From Ovis canadensis (taxonomy: Eukaryota > Chordata > Mammalia > Artiodactyla > Bovidae): 64,000 bases of DNA. The notes below the pieces were generated by a model that was not told where the DNA came from, ran no database searches, and saw only the letters and a program-made list of their open reading frames with translations. The stretch covers positions 13,555,001 to 13,619,000 of the forward strand of contig NC_091247.1 in assembly GCF_042477335.2 (NCBI RefSeq), in the 5' to 3' direction. The position numbers and the translations under genes were made by a program. Positions 1 to 8,852 of the stretch are shown here, one piece after another; the stretch's first letter is position 1, and each line of letters begins with the position of its first letter.

Positions 1-359
1 CCTCTTGCAGGTGGGCCAGCTGCCACCACCTTCCCTGGCAGTTAAATTTCTTTCAAGAGGCTACAAGGGCCAGTTCCACCAAGAAGCATGAGTCCTGCCT
101 CTGTTCTTACTGGTTGGGGGACCCGTGTGGCTGCCCTGTGTATCTCTTCCTTCGGTTGATCTTCGTCAGTACCCTTTCCCTGTAAGAAACCACAACCGTG
201 ACTATCAGAGCTTTCGGGGAGCTGTGTGAGTCTTTGTAGTGAATGACCAGACCTGAGGGCACCACCCGATCTTGCTGTTGGTGTCAGAAGTGAGGCGGCC
301 TCGTGTGCAGACTGTGCCCTCTGACCTTGTAACTGGCCTGACGGAGGTCCTGTCATCGT
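1..359. other. Intergenic sequence, nothing recognised
   Basis: I see no exon, RNA gene or clear repeat. Given the MRRF orientation this is intergenic DNA towards the neighbouring gene (PTGS1 in other mammals), but no PTGS1 exon is visible. Confidence 0.4.
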
Positions 360-440
360 GGAGGCTGTTTTACATGCTGGGAAACTAAGTCACCTGATCA
401 AGGGTGCACAGTTGGCAAATGAGAAGCAGGTGAGATTTGA
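360..440 (+). repeat. MIR fragment
   Basis: The order 'tttta-ca-gctgggaaact-aagt-cac' then 'tca-gggtgcacag' and 'gagatttgag' follows the MIR reverse consensus (fraction of genome-wide 'gatgaggaaactgag' segment). Old and diverged, so the boundaries and strand are approximate. Confidence 0.35.
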
Positions 441-449
441 GAGCTGGCA

Positions 450-659
450 GCCAAGCCCTGGTGGCTCAGTCAGTAAAGAATCTGTCTGCAGTGCAGGAGA
501 CTGGGGTTCGATCCCTGGGTTGGGAAGATCCCCTGGAGAGGGGATTGGAAACCCACTCCAGTATTCTTGCCTGGAGAGTTTCATGGACAGAGGAGCCTGG
601 TAGGCTACAGTTCATGTGGTGGAAAGACTCGGACACAACTGAGCCACTAACACACACAC
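450..659 (+). repeat. Bov-tA SINE (first of a tandem pair)
   Basis: tRNA-Glu-derived head with A-box-like 'tggctcag' and B-box-like 'ggttcgatccc', then the Bov-A body ('gaagatcccctggag', 'ccagtattcttgcctggag', 'ggacagaggagcctgg', 'tcggacac'). Nearly full length. It starts with the variant 'gccaagccct' in place of the usual 'ggcttccct'. Confidence 0.93.
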
Positions 660-660
660 A

Positions 661-870
661 GCCAAGCCCTAGTGGCCCAGTCAGTAAAGAATCTGCCAGC
701 AGTGTAGGAGATCGGGGTTTGATCCCTGGGTGGGGAAGATCCCCTGGAAAAGGAAATGGCAACCTGCTCAGTATTGCCTGGGAAATCCTATGGACAGAGA
801 AGCCTGGAGGGCTACAGTCCAAAGAATGGAGTCACAAAGAATCGGACACGACTTAGAGACTAAACAACAA
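661..870 (+). repeat. Bov-tA SINE (second of a tandem pair)
   Basis: Same architecture and orientation as the copy ending just before it, and it begins with the same unusual 'gccaagccct'. It ends in an AACAACAA tail. It is more diverged in the body than the first copy. Confidence 0.93.
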
Positions 871-1206
871 TGACAAATTCCAGCATTAATGATCCTGGAG
901 TCCCGAAGAGGTTAATGCCCCAGAACAGGGCTGACCCTGCCCCATGACACAGGGTCCCTTGTACAGACGAGGACTGCTGCTAGCTTCAGAGCCAAGGTGG
1001 CCCCCGCCCCTACCTCAGAGTTACCACCAGGTGGCAGCAGAGGCCGTCTTTTTCCAGGAAGTCTGTCTAGCAGAGGAAGAGGTGAACCTCTCTGCTGGGG
1101 ATGATGACCCACTGGGGAGACCTGGGGAAATGGACCTGGGGCCTCATCCAGCGCGCTATGAACCCGAATTCCTACAGGTACAGAGTCAAACAGCTCTGAA
1201 CTAGGA
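871..1206. other. Unique intergenic sequence with a CTCF-type motif
   Basis: No repeat or exon recognised. It holds the CTCF-like core at 1024-1037, listed separately. Confidence 0.4.
1024..1037 (+). promoter_or_regulatory. Candidate CTCF binding site
   Basis: CCACCAGGTGGCAG fits the CTCF core CCASYAGRKGGCRS at all 14 positions. It sits in non-repeat sequence. Binding is an inference from motif match alone. Confidence 0.55.
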
Positions 1207-1290
1207 AGCAGGAATCCTGGGTTCTAATACTGCCTGTGACCCACACCTGCTCCTCTCTGAGGCTCAGGTTCTCGTCTATAAAGAGTCCGA
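1207..1290 (+). repeat. MIR fragment
   Basis: 'cctgggttctaatactgcctgtgac' through 'ctctctgaggctcaggttctcgtctataaa' follows the MIR core order (ctgggttcgaatcc ... cctctgagcctcagtttcctcatctgtaaa). Confidence 0.6.
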
Positions 1291-1394
1291 ACCCTTCAAG
1301 AGAGCCAGAAGCTGGCAGAGGTACTTCTAACCTCCTCTCTGGCTTTCTACCCCTAATAGATGAGGCTCTCAAATATATCTGCAGAGGCAACATC

Positions 1395-1417
1395 TTTTTT
1401 TTTTTTTTTTTTTTTTT
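1395..1417. repeat. Poly-T homopolymer (23 T)
   Basis: Uninterrupted T run. It may be the poly(A) tail of a minus-strand retroelement whose body is no longer recognisable. Confidence 0.9.
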
Positions 1418-1419
1418 AG

Positions 1420-2249
1420 CAAAATCCTAAGTGCTCTTCACCCATCCCATGTACAGAGGAGAGATTTATACTGACCTGCTCTCGTTAGGGTGGAGGTTGG
1501 GGACCCTTACCAGATCACACAGAGGACCATCCAGGCCCCTCACCCTGGCAATCGAGGCCCTTTGCTCCCTCCCCTTCTGGTGTTTTCTTTCACTACTCTG
1601 CCTTTTTCCCCCTGTTCTGTGGGATCCTACTGTGTGAAGGATCAGGATGAGCTACATAATTTGCAGGGGCCGGTGCAAAATGAAACAGTGGGCCCCTCAT
1701 TCAAAAATTGTTTAAAACTTCACAACAGTGACAGAAGAGCATTAAACCAAGCACATCCATGGGGCCGCTCATGAAGTCTGTGCACGGTGCAAGGTGTCTG
1801 AAATCCAGCCAGCCGGTGCCCACATGGGCGCCTTGTCTGCCAAGGAGATAGTCACCTTTTTCTTCACTTTCTGCTGTCAAGCTGGAGTCCAGCAAGGCCA
1901 CATCCTCCCAGAAGGGAGCGCCTTTTCCAAAGTCACACAAAGGTACCGTATTGGCCGGTAGCCACTCTGCCCAAATCCTCTGAGAATCATGACCCTGGCA
2001 CATGAAACGTGCTCCTGGACTGCTTGTTGAATGAGAGAAGGGATCCAGAAGATGGACACAGGACACTGGAGGACAGAGATGAGAGCAAAGCCTGGCAAAC
2101 AACTGGAGCCGATTAATGTTTGATGAATGAGTAAATGAATGACTCAGTGAATGCTGAAGACCAGACATATATCTAAGTAACAGCACTGTAGAATTATGAA
2201 GCTAAAAGAGACTGAGTCATCACATCTCAGGGTTTCAAAATATAGGATT
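1420..2249. other. Intergenic sequence with one ancient repeat-like stretch
   Basis: At about 1650-1830 the wording 'gggccggtgcaaaatgaaa' and 'cagaagagcattaaaccaag' looks like an old dispersed mammalian repeat, but I cannot name the family. Nothing else recognised. Confidence 0.35.
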
Positions 2250-2260
2250 CTTCAAAGATG

Positions 2261-2477
2261 TGAGTGAGTGAGTCAGAGCCGCTCAGTTGTGTCCAACTCT
2301 TTGCGACCCCATGGACTGTAGCCCATCAGGCTCCTCTGTCCATGAGATTCTCCAGGCAAGAATACTGCTGGAGTGGGTTGCCATTCCCTTCTCCAGGAGA
2401 TCTTCCCATCCCAGGGATTGAACCTGGGTCTCCCACATTGCAGGCAGAGTCTTTACCATCTGAGCCACCAGGAAACC
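2261..2477 (-). repeat. Bov-tA SINE with target-site duplication
   Basis: Minus-strand Bov-tA; the tRNA-like head is at the right end (gagccaccaggaaacc). It is flanked by CTTCAAAGATG at 2250-2260 and CTTCAAAGGTG at 2478-2488, a target-site duplication with one mismatch. Confidence 0.94.
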
Positions 2478-2794
2478 CTTCAAAGGTGCAGGGGACTGCA
2501 GAGCTGTGGTGGGGACAACAGAAGGGCAGATGGCAAAAGCCAGGCACTCAGGGGTCAGGCCCCCTTCCCACCTTCCACCCTGTTAGGACTCACATTCTGG
2601 GCTCCAGTGAAAGCTGTTGTTTGAAGAATTCTGCTGGCTCAGGAAAAGGCAAGAGACTTACCTATTGTCATACAACAGGCTGGAGAGAGGAGGGCAAAGA
2701 AGAGGGGTCAGAGCTGTGAGGTCAGAGGTCACCTGGGAGCTCCCAGATGAGTGCCGGCAGGAGCATGAACTTCAGAAAGTGGAGCTTTGCTAGG

Positions 2795-3325
2795 ATGGAC
2801 CACATCTTGGGTCACAAATCAAGTTTCAGTAAATAAGAAAACTGAAATCATATCAAGCATCTTTTCTGACCACAACGCTATGAGACTAGATGTCAATTAC
2901 AGGGGGGGAAAAAAACTGTAAAAAACACAAACACATGGAGATTAAACACTACATTCCTAAATAACGAACAGGCTACTGAAGAAATTTAAAAGGAAATAAA
3001 AACATTCCTAGAAACAAATGACAATGAAATCATGATCAGTCAAAACCTATGGAACGCAGCAAAAGCAGTTCTAAGAGGGAAGTTTATAGCAATACAGTCC
3101 TACCTCGAGAAACAAGAAAAATATTGATTAGACAACCTAACTTTACACCTAAAACAACTGGGAAAAAAGAACAGAAAAACCCCAAAGTTAGGAAAAGGAA
3201 AGAAATCATCAAGATCACAGCAGAAATACATGAAAAAGAAATGAAGGAAACAATAGTAAAGATTAGTACAACTAAAAGCTGTTTCTTTGAGAAGACAAAA
3301 AAATTGACAAACCATTAGAAACTGG
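2795..3325 (+). repeat. L1 LINE fragment (ORF2 region)
   Basis: Reads through the L1 ORF2 part just after the endonuclease: 'gaccacaacgctatgagactagatgtcaattac', 'agcaaaagcagttctaagagggaagtttatagcaatac' and 'aagctgtttctttgagaagac' in order. It is broken by stops and frameshifts, so not functional. 5' and 3' truncated. Confidence 0.88.
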
Positions 3326-3424
3326 AGTCTTGAACCCAAAAAGTGAAATTAAAAGCCAGACACACCAGCTCAGAGCAGAAATTCAAGGTTGAGTACCAAG
3401 CTCAGAGGCCAAAGGGAAAGGTTC

Positions 3425-3780
3425 AATTCATTGCTTTTATTTATTGAGCACCTACTATGTCCCAGGCAGAGTCCCTGGCCCCAGAATACCATAGCCAACA
3501 AGACAAAGTCCCTTGCCTCAACAGGGATCACATTTGGGGTTGGGGGGTGGGAGGTGGAGAAGAAATAAACATTATTATAAGAAAACATAGAAACCCACCA
3601 AGTAGAGAGAGAGAAATGACATGAAGAAAATTCGACAGAGTGACAGAGACTGCCTGTAAGTGGGCTAGTTCTTATAGGGTGGTCAGGGAGGGCCTCCCTG
3701 AGGAGGTGACATTTGAGCTGAGCTCTGAATGAGCTGGGCCTGCTTGGGATGAGGGGGTGGAGTTGCGGAGTCGCCAGCCT
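3425..3780 (-). repeat. L2 LINE 3' region
   Basis: 'ttattgagcacctactatgtcccaggcag', 'ggtcagggagggcctccctgaggaggtgacatttgagctgagctctgaa' in this order is the reverse complement of the L2 3' end. Confidence 0.8.
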
Positions 3781-4250
3781 AGAGAGCCTGCAGATCCACA
3801 CTTGGAAGTCGAGCGGGCTGGGCAGGAAGTCTGGCCCCCTGTAACCATATCCCCAGGAAGGAGGAAGCCAGGAAGGCGCTTTCAGCAGTCGTATTCATCA
3901 AGGCCGCCTGCACTAACCCCCAGGCAGCACCAGGGGCTCCTCAGGGCCCCTATCCACCTTTAGCCTCCTGGGGAGGAGGCAGCGAGGGGGAGTGGGGAGG
4001 GAGGGCAGCCTACAGTGGGCCCTGGATTCTCTTCCAGACAATAAATGCTTCCAGGTTCCTGGGGAGCATTCCATGGGTCACAGCCGCATCTGATCTCAAT
4101 TACCCCTGGTGTAGGGTTCCCAGGCTGGGCGGGGGCGGAGTGGAGTGAGGGCGGCTTCTCCATAATCAGAATCTCCTGGCCCAGGGGGTGAAGGCACCCC
4201 ATAACAGGTCCCCCAAATTCCAGCACTCAGGGACTGGTTTCTCCTCTGGC
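3781..4250. other. Unique intergenic sequence
   Basis: No exon or repeat recognised. Moderately GC-rich. Confidence 0.35.
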
Positions 4251-4350
4251 TGTTGGGTGAAAGGTCTCTGCATTTTGCTGTGTGACCTGGTTCAAGTCAC
4301 TTAACCTCTCTGGGCCCTTCTGTAAAATAGTGAGGATTCCACCTTTTCCT
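4251..4350 (+). repeat. MIR
   Basis: Contains 'tgtgtgacctggttcaagtcacttaacctctctgggcc' and 'ttctgtaaaatagtgagga', the conserved MIR core in forward order. Confidence 0.8.
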
Positions 4351-4437
4351 TCAAAGGCTAGAGTACAGTCCTGGCCTGGAGGGCAAACCTCAGCACTGTG
4401 GGCTGGGGTGGGCTGGGCTAGAATGGGGTGGGCTTAC

Positions 4438-4637
4438 TGTTGTTGTTGAGTTGCTCAGTCATGTCCAGTTCTTTGCGACCCCCATGGACTGCAGCACGCC
4501 AGGCTTCCCTGTCCTTCACCATCTCCTGGAGTTTGCTCAAATTCATGTCCATGGAGTCAATGATGCCATCCAACCACCTCATCCTCTCTCGCCCCTTCTC
4601 CTTCTGCCTTCAATCTTTTCCAGCATCAGGGTCTTTT
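4438..4637 (-). repeat. BovB LINE 3' end
   Basis: Begins with the (TTG)n-type BovB 3' terminus on the plus strand and continues with the BovB C-terminal reverse transcriptase coding tail read backwards ('catggactgcagcacgccagg', 'ccatctcctggagtttgctcaaa'). Strongly 5' truncated. Confidence 0.9.
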
Positions 4638-4717
4638 CTACCTTGATTAAATCTTAACCCTTCTGCAAATACAGCCCCACCCAAGAGTATGCTGCTAAAG
4701 TCACAGGGATTAATATC

Positions 4718-4912
4718 TCTTAAAGGCTCAATGGTAAAGAACCTGCCTGCAATGCCGGAGACACAGGATCAATCCCTGGGTCGGGAGGATCCCCTGGAGA
4801 AGGGACCAGGAACCCACTCCAGTATTCTTGCTTGGGAAATCCCATGGACAGAGGAGCCTGGCAGGCTAAAGTCCATGGGGTGGCAAAGAGTTGGACAGGT
4901 CTGAGCACGCAA
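4718..4912 (+). repeat. Bov-tA SINE
   Basis: Head truncated by a few bases, then 'caatggtaaagaacctgcctgcaatg', body 'ggatcccctggagaagg' and 'gtccatggggtggcaaagagt'. Confidence 0.92.
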
Positions 4913-5388
4913 AACAGACCAGGGACAAGCCCCTCTCCGCCTTCCTCAACCTGCCTGTGCCAGACGCTTCACCTTTTCACCCCGCAGTTCACTTCAGCCC
5001 ACCTCCGAGGGGATGTGAAGATCAAATGAGAAACGAGTGGGAAAGGTGCTTTGAAAACAGCCACACCAGTAACCCTGTTCGTTTGATCGATTTTGAGATG
5101 GACAACAACAAAAACTACTGCCCTTCCAAGCGCCAGGAAAAAAGACCCTTTATTTGCATAAAGGCTGTTGGATACTGTTTCTGTGATGATCTTGAGCTAG
5201 TCTCCTCCCGACCCCGCCAGGCCTCAGTTTCCCCATCCATAACAGAGCCTGCAGACCGAGTTCCATCCTGAAAAGGGTCTTTGGGGGCGTTTGTCATGGG
5301 AAGCGCCTTTTGCACAAAGGAGTGTCACTCAAGCTACACTGGTGGGCGATTTTTAGTAGATAAAACATTCGCCCTGCAGCTGGGATTT
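4913..5388. other. Unique sequence leading into a CpG island
   Basis: A weak MIR-like remnant ('ctcagtttccccatcc') is at about 5180-5245. Nothing else recognised. Confidence 0.35.
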
Positions 5389-6122
5389 CACCGCCTCCGT
5401 TCGGTTCCCAAGGGACTGCGGCGCAAGGCTAGGTTTTCAGTGGGACTAGCAGACTGGAGGGGACAGAGGGGAGGGGCGGGACGCAGGGAGCGCCTGGGTT
5501 GCTACGGAGGTGGGCTTCCAGGAGCTTTATTTTCTTTCACACCCGAGGAAACGCAAGCTCGGGAGGCGGCGAGCCGGGATTCGAACCCGCGGACGCCGGG
5601 CCGCAGGGGCGGGGTGCATCCCCTGGAGCGGATGCCGGGGGTCAACGGAGCGCGGGGCCGCGCTTCCTCCGGCCGCCCAGGCGGCTGGCCGGCCGGCCGC
5701 TCGGCAGGCGCTGCTTTGTCCTTTTATGTTCGCGCGGGGCCGGGAACTCCCTGCCCGGGGCCGCGGCCGGCGAACAATGCGCCGTTTCCTGCCGCCCGGC
5801 CCGCCGCGGCCCCGCGCCCGCTCCCCGCCCCGCGGCCGCCGGGAAGTGAGCCGGAGCCCTGCCGGCCGCGCCGGTACGGCGGGTCGCGCCCCGGGAGACG
5901 GCGGGGGCCGGGGAAGGGCCGCGGGCGGGGGCAGAGGCGGCAGCCGGTGGGCGTCCGTCCCTTCCCGGCGCACGGAGCACGCGGCTGTCTCCGGTGGGAC
6001 GGGTCCCCGCGTGCTCAGAGGCCCGGGCGCGCGGGGCACCCAGGGACCCTCTCAATCCCGCACAGTCCCCCACCCAGCTGCCCGCGTGTCTGCAACGCCC
6101 GCGGCCTGCGCTGAGCGCTGCG
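5389..6122. promoter_or_regulatory. CpG island without an assigned gene
   Basis: About 730 bp that is very GC-rich with CG dinucleotides at full density, in sharp contrast to the flanks. It contains several GC boxes (gggcggg, ccccgccc) and no obvious TATA box, which is the look of a mammalian CpG-island promoter. Several long frames run through it in all directions, but this is expected where stops are rare. None resembles a known protein, and no MRRF or PTGS1 first exon is recognisable. It could start a non-coding RNA, a distant alternative first exon, or be an orphan island acting as an enhancer. A MIR-like remnant lies inside its left part. Confidence 0.8.
5540..5592 (-). repeat. MIR remnant inside the CpG island
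   Basis: 'cccgaggaaacgcaagctcgg' followed by 'gagccgggattcgaacccgcg' follows the reverse MIR core (gaggaaactgaggctc ... gagccgggattcgaacccagg) with a gap. Short and GC-drifted. Confidence 0.5.
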
Positions 6123-6214
6123 ATTCAGCAGGGAGCAAAACCAGAGACGCCCCGGTCTCCTGCAGCTAACAGTGCGGCCAGGGGGAAAGCAGTGAGCCTC
6201 ACACAGCACTGAAT

Positions 6215-6452
6215 TACTAATATATTGTGTATTTTAAAGTGACATACAGACACTACTCTGTATAAAATAGGTAACCACTGAACACCCATTGTGTAGCACA
6301 GGGAACTCTATTCAATGCTCTGTGATCGCCTAAATGGGAAGGAAATCCAAAAAAGAGAGGATGTGTATATACCTATAGCTCATTCACTTTGCTATAAACA
6401 GAAAACTAACACGATATTGTAAAGCAACTATACTCCGACAAAAAAATTTTTT
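6215..6452 (+). repeat. L1 3' UTR (artiodactyl type)
   Basis: 'gcacagggaactctattcaatgctctgtgatcgcctaaatggg', 'ttcactttgctataaacag' and 'ttgtaaagcaactatactcc' in order is the ruminant L1 3' end, finishing in an A-rich tail. Confidence 0.85.
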
Positions 6453-6529
6453 AAGTGATACTTTTTTGGGAGAAAATAAGAGACTGGCACGGGAAATTGG
6501 GTCTCTTTTAAATGGGTGGTTATAGATGT

Positions 6530-6660
6530 TTCTGGAGTAGGAAACGGCAACCCACTCCAGTATTCTTGCCTGTGAAGTCCTATGGACAGAGGAGCCTGAA
6601 GGGCTACAGTCCATGGGGTGGCAAAAGAGTCCAACAGGACTAAGCAAGTAAACAAAAAAA
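6530..6660 (+). repeat. Bov-A/Bov-tA fragment, 5' truncated
   Basis: Body only, from 'ggcaacccactccagtattcttgcctg' to 'gtccatggggtggcaaaagagt', ending in an A-rich tail. Confidence 0.88.
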
Positions 6661-6667
6661 ACATAGA

Positions 6668-6946
6668 TGTTTGGACTTCCTGGTACTTCAACTGGTAAAG
6701 AATCCGCCTGCAATGCAGGAGACCCCAGTTCGATTCCTGGGTTGAAAAGATCCCCTGGAGAAGGGGTAGTCTACCCCCTCCAGTATTCTTGGGCTTCCCT
6801 GGTGGTTGGGAAAATCCCCTGGAGGAAGGCATGGCAACCCACTCCAGGATATCTGCCTGGAGAACCCCATGGACAGAGGAGCCTAGTGGGCTACAGTCCT
6901 TGGGGTCACAGAGAGTCGGACATGACTGAGCAGCTGAGCACAGCAT
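6668..6946 (+). repeat. Composite Bov-tA (one SINE interrupted by part of another)
   Basis: A Bov-tA head and half-body runs to 'ctccagtattcttg' (6790). A new SINE start 'ggcttccctggtgg' then follows but lacks the rest of the tRNA head and joins straight to 'ttgggaaaatcccctggagg' and a full second body. See the finding on this element. Confidence 0.88.
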
Positions 6947-7411
6947 AGATGTTTAGCTGAGAAGGTGACATTTGTGCATAGATACACTGAACATGAGTCA
7001 TAAACAGACATATACATCTCAAAAGAATACACAATATATCCCATCTGTGCATTACACACACACGCACTGTTTACATTGATGAGCCTATGTACACCCCATG
7101 CATAATAAATAATATTATGTGCACACAACACTTTACATACATGTGCACCTATGAGGCCACGTATGATGCAGTGTATCTGTACAGTATGAGTGTCCTCTAC
7201 ACCATATTTGCATCTATATGTATCACCTCTCTGCACACACATTTATCTCCATGCCTCAACCCAGATATCCATCATTCCCGTATTTACATATACTCTTCAG
7301 CTCCCCAGTACAAGGTCTGGTGTACAAGTACAGGCTCGTATATATCACATACCTCAAGTATGTGATTTTTCTAGTTTCATAAGCCATTTGTCAATATAAT
7401 GCATCATAACA
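6947..7411. other. AC/TG-rich degenerate sequence
   Basis: No gene. The stretch is enriched in CACA, CATA and ATGTG words without a clean period. Confidence 0.5.
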
Positions 7412-7628
7412 CTTTAGAGCCAACTCATTGGAAAAGACTGATGCTGGAAAAGACTGAGGGCAGGAAGAGAAGCGTGCAACAGAGGATGAGATGGTTGGAT
7501 GCATCACTGACTCAATGAACATAAGTTTGAGCAAGCTCTGGGAGATGGTGAAGGAAGGGAAGCCTGGCGTGCTGCAGTCCATGTGATCACAGAGAGTCGG
7601 ACATGACAGCGACTGAACAACAACAATA
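7412..7628 (+). repeat. BovB LINE 3' end
   Basis: Forward BovB: 'gccaactcattggaaaagactgatgctgg', 'gatgagatggttggatg', 'gagagtcggacatgacagcgactgaacaacaacaa'. 5' truncated. Confidence 0.92.
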
Positions 7629-7854
7629 CATTTATTTACATGTCTTGTGTTCATTAAGTAAAATATATCACATCTGTATATACCTGAGTATGTATATTAT
7701 AAACCTTGGAGTAAATGGACCCCTGTAAATGGATCCCACAAACACACCTACACAAGTCTCTCCCACACAAATATACTGTATCCATACTTCCGCATATTGC
7801 CTTGTACCTATTTATACATCCCATACACATGTATCATGGGCAAACAGACGTAAT
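7629..7854. other. AT- and AC-rich intergenic spacer
   Basis: Nothing recognised apart from AC-rich wording. Confidence 0.35.
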
Positions 7855-7910
7855 AATATTTACAGGATACTTACTGTGTGCCAGATAGAGTGGCTAGGTG
7901 CTTTACTTGG

Positions 7911-8116
7911 GTTGAAGTGAAGTCGCTCAGTCACGTCCAACTCCTTGCGACCCCATGGACTGTAGCCTACCAGGCTCCTCCATCCATGGAATTTTCCAGG
8001 CAAGAATACCGAAGTGGATTGCCATTTCCTTCTCCAGGGGATCTTCCTGACCTAGGGATCAAACCCAGGTCTCCTGCATTGCAGGTAGACTCTTTACTGT
8101 CTGAGCCACCAGGGAA
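7911..8116 (-). repeat. Bov-tA SINE with target-site duplication
   Basis: Full-length minus Bov-tA. TTACTTGG at 7903-7910 and 8117-8124 is the duplicated target, lying within the older MIR. Confidence 0.94.
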
Positions 8117-8165
8117 TTACTTGGATTATCTTACGATAACCATGCAAAGCAGGTATTATCTGTTT

Positions 8166-8402
8166 AACCCAGTCGTTAAAAGCTCTCAACTGCAGTCAGA
8201 TTGCCTGAGTTTGAATCCTGGCTTCACCATCATTTAAGCTCTGAGAACTTCCGTTTTCTCATCTGTACAATAGGGACATCAGTTATACTTACTTTTAGGG
8301 TTATTGTGAAAAGTCCAATAAGATAATATTAATAATTCATGAAAATGACAGTACTGGGCACATAGTAGGTGCTCAGTGAAAGTTCGCTGTGTTTATTATT
8401 AT
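8166..8402 (+). repeat. MIR, near full length
   Basis: Forward MIR from 'gcagtcagattgcctgagtttgaatcctgg' through 'ttttctcatctgtacaatagggacatc' to 'gggcacatagtaggtgctcagtgaaa'. Confidence 0.88.
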
Positions 8403-8631
8403 CCATTTTACAGATGAGAAAAGCCAGGCTCAGAGAGGTTAAATGAGTTGCTTGAGATCACACAGTCTCTGAGGGGAGGAGGCACGCCTGGAGCACAGGT
8501 CTGTGTGGTCACACAGTTCACGTTCAGGCCCTCGAAGTATTCATCATTCCTGCCCCCACATCACACAGTGGGGACAGGCAACACTTACGGCAGGCACACA
8601 CACCACACAGCCTCCATCTGCTCCTACGTTT
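8403..8631. other. End of old MIR, then AC-rich spacer
   Basis: After the MIR end near 8480 the sequence is AC-rich ('cacacacaccacacag') with no other content recognised. Confidence 0.4.
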
Positions 8632-8852
8632 TTTTTTATTTTCAGAGATTGATTTGTCTCTTTTCTTTCTTCCTTTCTTTTTTCATTTTGTCTGCACTGG
8701 GCCTTCATTGCAGCCTGCGGGCTCAGTAATCGAGGCACATGGGTTCAGTTGCCCTGTGGCCTGTGAGATCTTAGTTCCCCAACCAGGGATCGAACCTGTG
8801 TCCCCTGCTTTGGAAGGCAGATTCTTAACCACTGGATCACCAGGGATGTCCC
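8632..8852 (-). repeat. CHR-type SINE
   Basis: Minus-strand tRNA-derived CHR SINE: 'gatcttagttccccaaccagggatcgaacctgtgtcccctgc' and 'cttaaccactggatcaccagggatgtccc'. The left end is pyrimidine-rich (its A-rich tail). Confidence 0.9.

Larger units (their letters stand above)
7855..8480 (-). repeat. Old MIR split by two later insertions
   Basis: Three separated pieces in reverse orientation make one MIR: 7855-7910 ('ttactgtgtgccag'), 8117-8165 ('ggattatcttacgataaccatgcaaagcaggtattatc') and 8401-8480 ('ccattttacagatgagaaaagccaggctcagagaggttaaatgagttgc'). A Bov-tA and a second MIR fill the gaps. Confidence 0.75.

Noticed and set aside
437..856. Frames over Bov-tA copies with wording such as LPFPSPGDLP or SSIPGLGRSPGEG
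   Set aside because: These are the standard spurious translations of Bov-tA SINEs and recur at every copy in the window.
3049..3318. 89-codon Lys-rich frame
   Set aside because: It is a broken piece of L1 ORF2, out of frame with the real protein.
5281..6169. Several overlapping long frames (up to 277 codons) through the CpG island on both strands
   Set aside because: Stops are rare in CG-rich DNA, the frames overlap in every direction, and none shows a protein motif or splice structure.
8700..8850. tRNA-like B-box wording as functional tRNA genes
   Set aside because: All tRNA-like segments in the window belong to CHR or Bov-tA SINE heads; none has a complete tRNA cloverleaf and terminator.
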